Below, piece after piece: positions 12,279-24,304 of a stretch of DNA of 64,000 nt. Each line of letters starts with the position of its first letter. Position 1 is the first letter of the stretch. Source of the stretch: Geosiphon pyriformis (taxonomy: Eukaryota; Glomeromycota; Glomeromycetes; Archaeosporales; Geosiphonaceae); assembly GCA_016748015.1 (NCBI GenBank), contig JAAOMT010000239.1:384535-448534 (forward strand), given 5' to 3'. Both the position numbers and the translations under genes were made by a program. The notes under the pieces were generated by a model, which saw only the letters and a list, made by a program, of their open reading frames with translations, had not been told where the DNA came from and did not search any database.

Positions 12279-15200
12279 TTATCTTTCAAACTCTAAAATC
12301 AATTCGTAGTGGGGCGTGTGAGGAAACATATCAATCGGTACTACCTTAGTAGGCCGAAAGGGTTCCCCTTGGTATTGATTAGACGTAGGGTAACAAAGGC
12401 TAGATTTATAAATGATGATATAGTTTCAGAAAAGGTAGAATTAGCCAGGCAGAGTGTGCTAAAGTACAATCTAATAGCGTTATCCTATATATTTACCCAA
12501 GGAAATTTTGCATCGCCCCTTCGGGATTACAAGAGACATAAATTAGACGTTCCAATGAGGCACATTTCCTGATTTCTTTAATTACATGTGGATCTACCCC
12601 CGCTCTAGAAAGAGATATGACTGTCATGAGAGTATTTAATGCAAATAAAATAAAAGACATTAAATATAATACCTTGGTGGATCTAGAATAGCCACAATAG
12701 TTTCCTCATTTTGTAGAGAGTTAAAAACTTGCAATTGTTCTTCTACTTTTCCCGCAATGAATTCAATATTTTCAATACCTGATATAGAGAAAATGATCAA
12801 TGATTAAAAGTTGCCGAGACAATTAAACATTTGGAAAGTTGCAAAATAACAATTACCGTTTAATTTTGCATTATACCTGGCATCCTCAACGGCCTCCTCG
12901 ATCAGCTCAATACCAATAACCTGATCAAATTTTTTTGCCATTGTAATTCCAATTGTCCCGGTTCCACAACAAATATCAATCAGCTTTGATTTTCCAGGTT
13001 TGTTGTCTGCCTTAGCCCATTCTTGACATACAGAATATATTATTCCAGCCCCAGCTGAATTAGGCTGGAAAAAAGCTCTAGGCGATATACGGAACCTAAA
13101 TTTACATCGAATATTAGAATTAATGAGTGTAGAGAACATGAATAAAGTATATATGGGCTACCGATTTCCCAATAATTCTTCGTGAACATATTCATCACCC
13201 ATAATATGTTCCAGCTGCCCTTCAACAGATTCAGAATCGGATATCTCCCGGCTGCGATAAAAATAAATGGATGTAACTTTAATTTCAGCAGAATATTCAA
13301 TATTTTTGAAATAGGTCCTAATCCCGTGCTTTTCTCGATTAATTTCCTCTTCGCTCAATTGTTGCGGATGAAAAGATATAATAATTGATACTGTTGAAAT
13401 TTTGACAAAATAAAAATTTAAACGACTTATCCAACAAAGTTTTAGAAACAAGAAATCCGCATATACTACATACTATCACCAGTTGTTGGTGTGCGAACAG
13501 TCAGAAGACGCCAATAACCTGTTATTGTTATTTAGGAAGAGTTAATTTTCACCTATAATTATTATTATACAGCAAATTTATTAAAAATATTAGGACTCTA
13601 CCTTCTCTGGTTTTACGATCATATACTTCATATTTTGATTCACGAACATAATCCTGAAAATGAAGTCGAGTTTGATGAGCCTTTGGATAAATATTTTCAA
13701 ACTATAATAATATTTTACAAAAGAATACCTGCATCAGCTGAGCAATTCGAAACGAAGTCAAATCAAGGTGTTTCAAGCCTTGGGGCTCCTGGAAATAAAT
13801 ATAATAATGGAACAGATCTCGTGAATTTCGTAAAGATTTATTAATAAAAAGATGGCCTAAAGAGAGTTTGTTGCCAAAGATCCATACCAATACAATGGTG
13901 ATTCCTTCACTAAAGCCACCAATTAGAAAGCCAATCGTTCTTTGGCCTTCCAAATTTTTTCCAATAGTATACTCACATTTGTTTCGATATCCATTTGTAA
14001 TTGGGGAAGGAATAATTTTTTGAAATTCACAAGGAAGATTATGCAGCGTTCTGTAGGATTGAGAATAATCATTTATTTTAGATAAATTTTGTTTTATATT
14101 AAATAAATATCGATTAATATATTCAGAAAGGAACACAAATTTTACTTTGCGAAAATCCATTCTATATTTTTATCAATCTTAGGATGTGTACGCATTTTTT
14201 GGCGGAAAGTTTTAAGAAAATTTTTAATTTTTTGTTCCTTTAATGCCAATTGCTCTTCATATGGAAGACTAAAAAATAATTGCCTTGAATTAAATTATGA
14301 TGAGTATCAATGAAAAGCCTGATCTGTAACAAACCGATGCAATGAAGTCACTTTATCTGCAAGTATTTCAAAAAGATCACGAGGATCATTCTGAAGTGAG
14401 GTTTTCTTTTTTCGGGCGAGATCCTCGAATTTTGCAATACGTTCCTGGTGTAACAAAATGCTTAAGTTTTTAGTCTGCCGATATCTCTTTTTCCACAAAA
14501 GTACGCACCTAAATTACCTCTTCGGTTATATTTGAGATTTCCGCAGTTAATTTTGTTTTTTTATATGTCATTCCATTAATGAGATCGTAACCAGCTCTCA
14601 AGTCATCCTCCGTCTGAAGCGTCTCAATAACATTAAATATTTTCTATATGACATGATTAAATTGCTATTGAAGAAATTATTTTGACAAAGAACCTTGAAT
14701 GATACGTAGGCACTGGTCCAAGAAGGAGGTTTTTTACATTTTGTGAATACAACATTATTTGCGATTAAATGCCGCTTCAAGTCCTTTGGAGTACAAAACT
14801 TTGATATGTTTTTTATCATAATTCTATACTCCACTCGGTTTTCAGCCTCCTTAACACTTAAGTTACTTTCAGTTTCTTCCTCTTGTATTTTTCCAGGTTG
14901 GGTAGACACAATTTGAGGGTTATCGGTTATTTCAGTTTGAGGAGGCCTAACCTCCAGTTTTTCCGTTGCTTCAACTTTAATGGTCTCTAAGTCCGACTTT
15001 TCCTTTGCATGGAGAAGCTTAATTTGTTCCTCAAATTCACTTGTAACTTCTGCCATGGGCTTCTCAAGTGATGAAGTCATTGTAGACTTCCCGTTGGAAC
15101 TGGTAGGTTGGGTTAGTATTTTTTCACTTCCAAGTTTACAAATGGATCCAAGGAAAGCTACTTCTGAAGAAAGTGTTCTTTTGTAAATCAGACAAGGTCT

Positions 15201-15290
15201 TTGACTTTCCCTAATTTCTTTCAAATTAAGATTCGACAAAGTAGACAGATTAAACACTTTGTGTGTAACAAATTGGATCACCCTAATCAT
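12279..15290 (-). CDS. TRM2: tRNA (uracil-5-)-methyltransferase with N-terminal RRM (TRM2/TRMT2A type)
   Basis: Makes m5U54 in the T-loop of tRNA using SAM. The N-terminus (MIRVIQFVTHKVFNLSTLSN) is basic and hydrophobic, compatible with mitochondrial targeting. An acidic linker and an RRM-like region (EYRIMIKNISKFCTPKDLKR, then AYVSFK) follow, as in TRMT2A. The catalytic half shows SPITNGYRNKCEYTIGK, FFQPNSAGAG, motif I LIDICCGTGTIGI, IGIELIEEAVEDARYNAKLN, motif IV VAILDPPRAG, catalytic RLIYVSCNPEG with its cysteine, and the C-terminal IDMFPHTPHYELILEFER. The last exons (13095–12857, 12778–12673, 12604–12497, 12399–12279) keep phase, as does the junction GNR/FRIS before them. The middle exons are approximate. 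A DVxxPLxxLPYxxQL-type segment (ADKVTSLHRLPYEEQLALK) spans another intron. The gene looks intact. Confidence 0.92.
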
Positions 15291-15897
15291 CGCTTGATAA
15301 AAATTTTAAGTTAAAGGAATTCGTACTAGCTGTAGAAATCTTGGGGCTTATCCTTAAGAAAATAGATGATTCCGAAAAATATTCCTGCAACCACTAAAAA
15401 TCGAGAGATTCCACGCGAACAAGATGAAAATTCCTGATTGGGGTAATCAATAACTTACAATTTGATACGCGAAGTAAATTTCTGTCATTTAACTTCCTTT
15501 GTCAGAAATATTTGCTATTTCACCAATAAGTTGGTTTCATTTTTGTAATTTCTACATTTGAACACTACTACGAAACCTTTTACAAGGATCTAAAAGTTTA
15601 ACGATAATTTAGAGTTATTTAAAAGATGTTTGTAACATGTTTCTACATCCCAATGAGTTTGGAGATTGCCTTTCGACAAGAATGTCTTTTGGTTATTCTT
15701 GAGATAAAGTTCAGTCAGTCATAACATGTTACATTCTTTTTCCTAAGACGATATCAGTGTCAATATAATGGCAACTTTAAATGGTGAGATAAAAGTGTGT
15801 ATACCGAATTCTACTAAAATATATTAGTACATAAATATTCTATATTCTATAATCTAACTATAGTATATTACAGGATGATTGAAAACAAAATGCAAAA
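15291..15897. other. Intergenic region between TRM2 and FLCN
   Basis: About 600 bp between the TRM2 start and the folliculin stop, both on the minus strand, so this is the TRM2 promoter side plus the FLCN 3' flank. An ATG at 15768 followed by a GTGAGA donor-like site was seen but leads nowhere. No other feature was recognised. Confidence 0.4.
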
Positions 15898-18375
15898 TCA
15901 ACATCCATTTCTATAATATCCAGTCCAAAATTTGACAATTGGTAAATCATGTTCGTCAATGTTTAATTGTTTCAAGAATTCTTTTTGTTTCAAAATTGAC
16001 GATGGGTTACTACTGGCCGACTCAAACATCACTGATCCGCCATTAAGAGAGGAAGAGAAATGCCCCACACCAACCCCGCCCGAACTTAAGTTACCAGTTC
16101 CAAATTGAATAAATCGTAGAAATAGTTGCGCTTTACTATTGGCAAATTCAGAAGGTTCATTTCATACGCTTTAACAAATCAGAATAAAATAGCAAGCAGA
16201 AAGATGAATAAATTTCAACCTTAACCACGATTCTTTGAAAATCATTAGTCGCATGTCCATCAAATCGGATGATAAATTAGATTCCAAAATCTCATGTAGT
16301 TGGTTCATAAATAGGTTGGAAGCCCGAGGATTATTCGGAGTGTTTTTGTAATTATATTCCGTTTCTTTCCCATATTTTTCCTCCGTCCCGTATTTCAGAC
16401 TGCATTTGAAATTCGTTGATGTTTTTGCTTCCTTTGATTCCAACAAACACCCAGACATGCTAAAAAAATTTTGATATCAGTAATAATTTCTTTGAAAGGA
16501 AACTATATGAAGGTACCTATTGCACTGAATATCTAGGAGGCATATAGTTGATTTATCGACATCATCAGGAATATTCGCAGAAGCATTCAGGCCCAACAAA
16601 TTACACTTCTGCATATCTTGGTAGTTGCTATCATATTCTATAATTGAACAACATTTTCGAGGAATTAAATCCTAAGAAGTTAAATTTGGTTAACACTTAA
16701 TCAAAATTTAACTAAAGCCAAAAAATGTAAATTAATATTTTCATACCTTTATTACATTAATGATGGTTTCCACTAACCCTTTGTCGGCACTACGAATTAT
16801 TAATTGGTTTCCCTTAACAAAATCGAAGGCCATTTTTCGAAAATTTGCTGGCCCCAAAGCGCCTTGCAGACTTATTAGGTCGTATATTCGAAAATTTAAA
16901 CCGGATTTTTTTGTATTTACTTCGGAATTGTCATTTGTATTAGTAAGTTTATTATTATTGAAAATTGGTATGGGTTGAAGAAGGAATATTGATTTGGGCG
17001 AAAAAATGTGCAATTCCGGCGACTATGGGAAAGATTGCGAGTTTCAGTCACGGTTAGAGAGTATAGAATTCTTTGACTGAAATTCGAATCTAAAGAAAAG
17101 TTTTTCTGATTGTCGTAGCAATAAATAATTAAGGAACAAACCAAGGTCTCGCCGTATACTTGTCTTTCTTGTAAACGTCTACCACTTGCTTTTAAAATCC
17201 AGCTAAAATTGGCATGTAGCTGAACGAATAAATCCTAAAGATTGACCATGATTGTATAAAAAATAATCAAGATACATATAAAATTCAGCGATTTCTTTTC
17301 ACTAAAGAAAGTTTCGAATCTAACCTTAGATCCCAGTAAATCGACCAGCGATCTTAAAGGTTGATTGGCTCTTCTTCTAAGAAATTGGTCTTATGAAAGG
17401 GAGTGATGCTTTCAGATAGGAGAATAATTAACGGAATAACTTTTAACATATAATCATGCTTTACCGGGAGATGTTTGAGGGAAAGGACCCGAACGTGGCA
17501 TAAATGAGTCTTCACTACGCTCACGTATAGGCTTTTCTTTTTCAAAGATTTGATCTGCCTTTGACTGAAGGCCAGTCGCAAGAATTCGAAATTTGCTGTC
17601 AATGAAGATTTTATTACGCGTCATTCACTGTTGTAGTAGTGGCGCAGAATTCATAGAATGTTAAAGCCCTCACCTAACAAGGAAAGGCCAGGATGCTACA
17701 AGGTAAGCGCGATCTGTCATCAAGAATATAAAACTGTAAAAACGATGATATCCTCGCGCTTGACTATCTTTGATCTTAAACATGTAGCTCAATACATATC
17801 CATGTTTTTCGTCTCCAAATAAAACAGGTCCTTCTCTTTGTGGGCAAAACTCGCAGCTAAGGCTAATACAATCAGTAAGAAATAATCTATTAAAAGCAGA
17901 GTTTGATTTGATGTGTGAAAATAGAATTGCGCTGAGAGTTACTGCACCTGCTAACACAAGCTTTTCGTACAGCAGCATAAAGTTGAGGGTGTTGAGGATA
18001 TCGAGAACCGATATATGTTACTGAGGCATTTTCGTCATCTTCTGTTTTGAACCCTTTAAAGTCTGTGGCCTTCTTTGTCTGAGGATGATTTTGTTCCTCC
18101 ACAGGTGGTAATAAAAAAGCACAAGAAGCACATGTGGAAGAAGGCACAGTCCTATTTATGCTGAACGAGTCCTTCCTACTATTGGCCGGTATGTTATCTT
18201 TAGCGCTATCAGGCGAGTTTGCTTGGTTAAATAAAGGTGATGTGCTTCCGCTACTATCAGAATGAGAACTTTCTACTAGGTCTTCAGAGGTGTTAGCGTG
18301 AAATGCCTGTGTACAAAACATTACACTTGGACCTTCGACCTCGCAAAAGTGCACGAGAGCCACGATTGCATTCAT
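15898..18375 (-). CDS. FLCN: Folliculin (FLCN/LST7) homologue
   Basis: Longin/DENN protein that, with FNIP/Lst4, acts as a GTPase-activating protein for RagC/D-type GTPases and so links amino-acid status to TORC1 at the lysosome or vacuole. The start [20 protein letters not shown] is the family's N-terminal signature. A Ser-rich disordered segment with [10 protein letters not shown] follows, then [12 protein letters not shown] joined across an intron to [39 protein letters not shown] and [13 protein letters not shown], matching the folliculin longin domain. The C-terminal DENN part is split into several exons, including [20 protein letters not shown] and [20 protein letters not shown]. The last exon ends [10 protein letters not shown] with TGA at 15898–15900. 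Middle exon borders (15.9–17.9 kb) are approximate. Confidence 0.9.
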
Positions 18376-18910
18376 ATTTGGATATTCCTGTTAAAACTCG
18401 ACCCTGAACTAAAACTCTCAACTGTTCGACCACTTGGCGTCTTTCGGCTCTTTCAATTTTTGACTCCCATTAATACAGATGGATAGATAGACAGGTATAT
18501 ATATATACAGCTGTGAAAACCCTTAGAACGCTATAAATGATGATAAACTGATCAGTTTCAGTTATCTTCATACTTGCGAAAAACTTTCCCGGGCAAAGTT
18601 GCACTAATTTCAACTCGCACAGATTTTGGCGCCGGCTATAATGGCAATGAATGTATCTCACATGCACTGGCTTGCATCTTGTACAAGAGTCATCTTTGAA
18701 TATAGGTTTCTACTAAAATTATAGCGCAGTTCCTTTTTCAAGGGGAAAAATATTAAACAAATATTTAATACAGAGTTTTGAGAATGCAAAGATTTCGATC
18801 AGGATCAAAAATGAAAGTGATATATAGACTAAGTTGCCGTAATATTATCAATGCAGTTTCTACATTCTATTTTGGCGGTTCTAGATTTTAGGAACTGAAA
18901 TAAAGAAATC
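18376..18910. other. Intergenic region upstream of FLCN
   Basis: About 535 bp that should contain the folliculin promoter and the 3' flank of the next minus-strand gene. A short TATATATATA run lies near 18497. Nothing coding was recognised. Confidence 0.4.
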
Positions 18911-20964
18911 TCATGGTTTTTTGGGGCTCCAAATTGCGCGTTGATTATCCATTTCAAACCTATAGGTTAATTTGTCCATTATTTCTTCTATTTCCTGGAA
19001 TGCACGCTCACGCCGTTGAGCTGGTGGATCAGCATCTTGATTGTGCATCCTGTGTGATCCCATTTTATCAACCTTTTTAAATACACTGTTCATGAACATG
19101 TCACGTTCTTTTAAAGGTGATAAATGAAAGCGTTGAGAAGCATAAGTAGGACTATTGGTTTTTGTCAGCTCATTCGTAAGCCTTGTAAGATCTTGAACAA
19201 TCATTTGTTCTGGTGGATGCCAATCCTATAAAATAGATAAATAACTTATTAATGCAAAAATAAAAAGGATATTTTCAAAAATATCGTGTTGGATACCTGA
19301 TCCGTCATTCTGTTCTTTCGTAACCGCTCAATAACACCATTTAACTTAGCAGCTTCGAAATCTCGTATTTGACGGGGATTCAATTCTACTCGTTGATTGA
19401 AAAAACTTCTTGATGCTGATTTATTGATTTGTTCCACTAATCTGTTAAGGGTTCGATATTTAACAACAGATGTGGAGACTGCACGTTGCTCTTCGTAGCG
19501 ACCACGAGAAAGTCTTTGAATTGCGGTTGAAAGAGTAGCAGCTGATAATTCTTGTAATTGACGATAATTAAGTTCAACTCGTTGATTAGTGAGTTGTGGG
19601 GCAGCATTATAGACACGTTCAATAGCCGAAAGAACATTATCAAGATCTCGTTGCGTTTTTTCATTTTCAGTTTTTTCTGCACCAATTGAAGAATATTTGG
19701 GTGGATCAACATTTTGAGATTTATTATTTTCGTCAATGACCATTGAATATCTAGGTGGTGGATCATTTATCGACCTATTTCGACAAAAACTGGCAACCAT
19801 TCCCATAAGACGATTGATTTCGTTCCACGTGACAAGACGCTCATCCGACGCATCAACTGTTTTATTGATGTTATTTGAATGTTGAAGTTGAAGATTATTA
19901 ACTTCATTCCTAAGTGTGGTGTAAATATTTTCATCGTTCACACATTGTAGAATTTCCTCTGCAGATTGTGAATTCGAACTAAGTGGGACATTTTCCATTT
20001 CAGATTTAGTCGAACTCAATTCTAGTATACGGTAGAGATAACCCAAGAGAACAGCAAGAGTACATGCCAAACTATAATCATCACTAGGTATTATTGGTGA
20101 ATTGGCTTTTAATTGGTTTTCTATCTGATTCAGTTTTGCGACATCCGGGGAAGGACTGCAACTCTGTATGGGAACTTCTTTCATTTCTCCATTATTTCCA
20201 AGCTTTGTTGCATTTTGGGCAATATCAGCCAATAATTGAGATCTAATCCAGGCATTCCTATACTCTCGAGGTAACTTATCAAAATCTTGATTATCAGGTA
20301 TAGGAAAATCGCTGAGGGCTCTTCTTCGCCATGTTCGAATTTTTTCAGCTGGTGTCGAGATTAAAACAGAGGGCCTCCTATCACGTACTATATTATCTGC
20401 AAGAATCTGACGCAAAAGACTATCTAAAGCCATTAAAGAAACATGTTTAACTGTGTTTAATGATTCTCTTACATCCTAAGATAGACAATCATTGATAAAA
20501 TAACAGAAAATTAACCAAAAAACATTGGTTTCTGATTTTGAAATTTATTTAAATACCTGAGACAATAGAACGTTATTTATTTCTTCTTGGCCAGATTTCG
20601 ATAAGCCAAAGTGCTCTATCAAATATTCAGAGTCACTTTGGTTTGGAAAGTACTTTGAGGAGGGAGCCTCTGTTCCTGAAAAGTCTGTCTCAAAATCATT
20701 TCTGTCGTTAAAATCAAGGTCGGCAAAACTTTCATTCAACATTAAGTCTAATATGTGATGATCAGAAGGAATGAGGTGTGGTGGTGTCGGTTGTAGAGAT
20801 GAGGAGGTATTATCCTCCAATAAATTTTCGCGGCTGTTAACTCTTGCTGGCATTGATCTCTACAAAAGAACTAAGTTAAAATGTTTTCGGGCAAACCATA
20901 CTGAGGGGGTACAACTTACACGTTTGGATTTTGTACGAGACTTTGATTGCTCGGAAGTTGCCAT
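18911..20964 (-). CDS. Unrecognised protein with an internal duplication
   Basis: Exons on the minus strand: 20964 to about 20918 (MATSEQSKSRTKSKR), about 20862 to about 20557, about 20482 to about 19297, and about 19227–18911, joining in phase. The N-terminus is basic, then Ser/Asp-rich. The central region is predicted helical, with WRRRALSDFP and YRNAWIRSQLLADIA. A repeat is visible within the protein: NQRVELNYRQLQELSAATLS followed by TAIQRLSRGRYEEQ, and about 50 residues later NQRVELNPRQIRDFEAAKLN followed by GVIERLRKNRMTDQ. The C-terminal part (MNSVFKKVDKMGSHRMHNQD, FQEIEEIMDKL) also looks helical. I do not recognise the family. It could be a structural or scaffold protein, but that is only inferred from composition. 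Confidence 0.75.
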
Positions 20965-21258
20965 CGCAGCAAAGCTTTATCATACACAGTGAAGGAAGTA
21001 GTCTAAGACGACTATATATAAATTTTATCGAAAAAATAAAGGAACGGAATATATTGTCTAAGCAGAGATTAGACCTTTGGAAGCCTTAAAATTTAAATGA
21101 ATTAACAGCACTGCTAAAATTATCCGTATGGTGTTCATGTTAAAAGTACAAGTAAAATTTGCGGATAAACTTTGAGAATAAAAAGATGTTGCACGAAATT
21201 CACCATTAAAGTAATATGAGTCACAATTATTGAAAATTTTCATTTTATCTTGTAAAAT
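20965..21258. promoter_or_regulatory. Divergent intergenic region upstream of leucine aminopeptidase
   Basis: 294 bp between divergent start codons. It includes a TATATATAA-like sequence near 21013. It must serve both the minus-strand unknown gene and the plus-strand aminopeptidase. Confidence 0.4.
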
Positions 21259-23384
21259 ATGTTTCAACCCTATTTGCGTCCTTCTTCTCTACGACCTTTG
21301 ACAAGCCGAAGCTTTTCTAATACTTTTATTAGATACGCTGACTTTGACGCACTCGTCTTAGGTGTTTATAAGGACGGTTCTCTTACAGAATTCGTCAAAC
21401 AAGAGGTTCCCTTAACTGTTCAGGAAGTCATTCGACAAAAATTGAAGCTATCTCAGTTTAAAGGGAAATTTGGGGAAGTTAGGCTACTTTATGGGATAGG
21501 GGAAGGGGCTAGTAGCGTTCCTAAGCAACTTGCTGTTATCGGCCTTGGTGACAAACAAAGTCAACAATCGAATAATTCATCTCCGGTGTTAGAAAAGGCA
21601 AGGCGAGCGGTATGTTAACATGTCAACCCTCTACCATTCTCCTTCTTCCAAGGCTTCCTTCCAGTATTTTCGACTCACATAGGCAGCTATCGGGGTACGG
21701 GTTTTACGCGAACAAGGTGCAAAAAATATTGGTGTTGATACCCTCGGGCACGAGCACGGTAGGTATTGTATGATCCTTGACATTTATACATGTCACTCAA
21801 TTATTCATGTTATTATAGGTGCTGCTGAAGGAGCCACGTTGGCCTTATACAAATTTGACAAGTTAAAATCTAAGAAAAATCAGAAGGCGATTGTTACTTT
21901 TGGAAAATATGGAGCTTCTTTGCATTCTTCAGAACTTAGTTGGGAGACAGGGTTGATATATGGAGACGCCCAGAATTTTGCGCGTTTCTTGGCAGAAACA
22001 CCTTCGAATCTAATGACCCCCACTATTTTTGTGGAGAACGTTATATCAAAACTGGAAGGCTTGCCAAAAACTGAAATAATTGTTCGAGATCAAGGATGGG
22101 CAATCAATAACAACATGGGGGCTTTTCTAGCTGTTGCCAAAGGATCTATTGAACCACTCAAGTTCTTAGAAATTCATTACAAAGGTGGAAAGGAAGAAGA
22201 AAAGTTATTGGCATTGGTTGGGAAAGGTGAACTTTTTCTTTCTGTTTCTCTTTGCCATTTTCTTATTACTAATGCGTCCCCGATTTTTTGCAAATGGCTT
22301 GTACCTCACAGGCATTACCTTTGACTCGTAAGTTTTATAGCATTTATTTTTCTTAAAACCATGGGTTTTAATTTTTTCCTTGCGGGTCATTTCCTTATCT
22401 CCATCATAGTGGCGGTATTTCAATCAAACCTTCCCAGAACATGGGTTCCATGAAAGGTGATATGGGTGGGGGTGCTGCAGTTGCAGCCACATTATTTGGA
22501 CTAGCAAAACTTCAAGTACCGATTAATGTGGTTGCATGCATACCTTTATGTGAGAATATGCCTTCAGGTGGAGCAGTGAAGCCGGGGGATGTGGTCAAAG
22601 CCATGAATGGAAAATCGATCGAAGTATAAAGCCAAGCTTGCGATTTTTGGAATATCTTGCTTTTTCATCTTTATTTGACAGTGACTATCAATTAGATTGA
22701 TAACACGGATGCTGAAGGTCGTTTGATTCTTGCCGATGCCATATATTATACAAGTTCTATTTATAAACCTCATAGTCTTCTTGACATTGCAACTTTGACT
22801 GGTGCCATTGGAATTGCATTAGGAGAAGGTTGATGTCAACAAATTTTGATATTTAATTAACAGATTTCTTAATTGACATTTATTTTATTACAGTATTTTC
22901 CGGCGTTTTCACGAATTCTGAAAGTTTATGGTCCCAACTTTCGGTTGCTGGCAAGACTACTCATGACCCTTTTTGGCGCATGCCATTACATCCTTCTTAT
23001 AAGAAGTTAATCACAAAATCTACGGTCGCTGATATTGTGAATAATTCTGGTAGAATGGGTAGTTCTTGTACCGCCGCAGCTTTTTTAGAGGAATTCTTAT
23101 GCGATTTAAATAATGAAAAGGGAGTGATTGAGGAAGAGGATGAAAATTCTGAGCCAACGATAGAAACCGAAACTGAAGTCCCAGGAAAGATAAGATATGC
23201 CCACATTGATATTGCTGGAGTGATGGATACTAACGACGACTCGGGTTATACGACAAAGGGCATGACGGGTTGAGTAATTGGAATTTTTATTTACTCATCT
23301 GATATAAATGATTAATTTTTTTTGTTTTTAGGACGTCCCACTCGAGCAATTATCGAGTTCGCAAGGACGTTGAGGTTTTCCTGA
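21259..23384 (+). CDS. Leucine (cytosol) aminopeptidase, family M17
   Basis: Dinuclear zinc/manganese exopeptidase that removes N-terminal residues from peptides. Exons are about 21259–21609, 21683–21760, 21812–22228, 22310–22329, 22411–22626, about 22695–22829, 22894–23271 and 23333–23384, by reading frame and splice sites. The N-terminus [20 protein letters not shown] is Arg/Ser-rich without acidic residues, a likely mitochondrial presequence. M17 hallmarks are [15 protein letters not shown] (metal and catalytic Lys region, assembled over short exons), [12 protein letters not shown], and the signature [13 protein letters not shown]. An acidic insert ([20 protein letters not shown] and on to about EVPGKIR) separates FLEEFLC from [10 protein letters not shown]; most family members have only a few residues there. 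It ends at TGA 23382–23384. The small exons make the exact splice positions approximate. Confidence 0.9.
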
Positions 23385-23593
23385 ATTTAGAGCTAGTATT
23401 GAAATTATTGACTTTGGCTCAAGTCATTGGATGAAGTCCTTAATCTAGATATATTTATGTAATCTTGTACACATTATCATACTCATAAATTAAAAGTAAT
23501 GATGAGTGATCAATTTCCTATTATACCTAAATTTAAAATAATTCAACTCAAAACAAGGTTTTAGCTAATGTTCTCCCCAAAAAGATTTTCAAT

Positions 23594-24168
23594 ATGAAGT
23601 CTGAAATAAAGGAAAAGCCATTTGCTAGTTCTCGCAACCTGGTCAAGGTTTGTGTCTGGTTGAATGGCTTGAAAATATTGATGATTATGATGGAATTTCC
23701 TTTATTTGACAGACTATTGTACGAAATGCCAATGTGAGCGAAGTAGGTATCAGTAAATGACCTGAAAGTTTAATTTCCAATACTCATCTGATTTTTTATG
23801 GAAATTAGGAAGTGGTGCGTACGGCAAAATTGTTTGCTGCTTTGGATACTTCGATGAAGTCAACCTATCAAGTGAGTCACCTAATTCTAGTAAAAAGAAT
23901 GTTGAGCGCAGTATTTGAAATTAATTGTATAACAGTCGTTGGAAAAAATCACATTGGGAATTTCGCAAATTCAAGAGCGGTAATCAATTATCAGATTTTT
24001 TATCAGTTATTTCTGTTCTTAAATTCAACCTTTTGTTGCAAATTTTGTCGCTTTCCCAAACTCTATAGAAATATCCAAATTTTAGAGAATTTACATATCG
24101 TGCCTCAAATAAATGATGGTTTGAAGTTGGAAGAACTAATTAGATGTCCTCCACCTACAAATACTTGA
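23594..24168 (+). CDS. Small helical protein, possibly BORC/BLOC-1-type subunit
   Basis: Five short exons join in phase from the ATG at 23594 to TGA 24166–24168. The pieces are MKSEIKEKPFASSRNLVK, TIVRNANVSE, EVVRTAKLFAALDTSMKSTY, SLEKITLGISQIQERNIQIL and a C-terminal ENLHIVPQINDGLKLEELIR. The product is about 96 residues and reads as one long amphipathic helix with a short tail. The size and pattern recall small lysosome-positioning complex subunits (BORCS7-like), but no diagnostic motif was seen, so this is a guess. It sits just downstream of the aminopeptidase on the same strand and convergent with LTN1. Confidence 0.5.
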
Positions 24169-24304
24169 CTTAGAATAATTCAGTAAGCTGGATTATTTTT
24201 TTTCTTTCAATGTGGGAAGGTTGCTCTTATTAATCTCAAGTTGGTAATAAATAGGAAAAACAACGAAACAGATGTTTCTTTTACAGAACAAGATAATTTG
24301 GTAG

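Noticed and set aside
15768-15790. Possible plus-strand first exon starting at an ATG with a GTGAGA donor
   Set aside because: No downstream plus-strand exon continues it; the region runs into the antisense folliculin gene.
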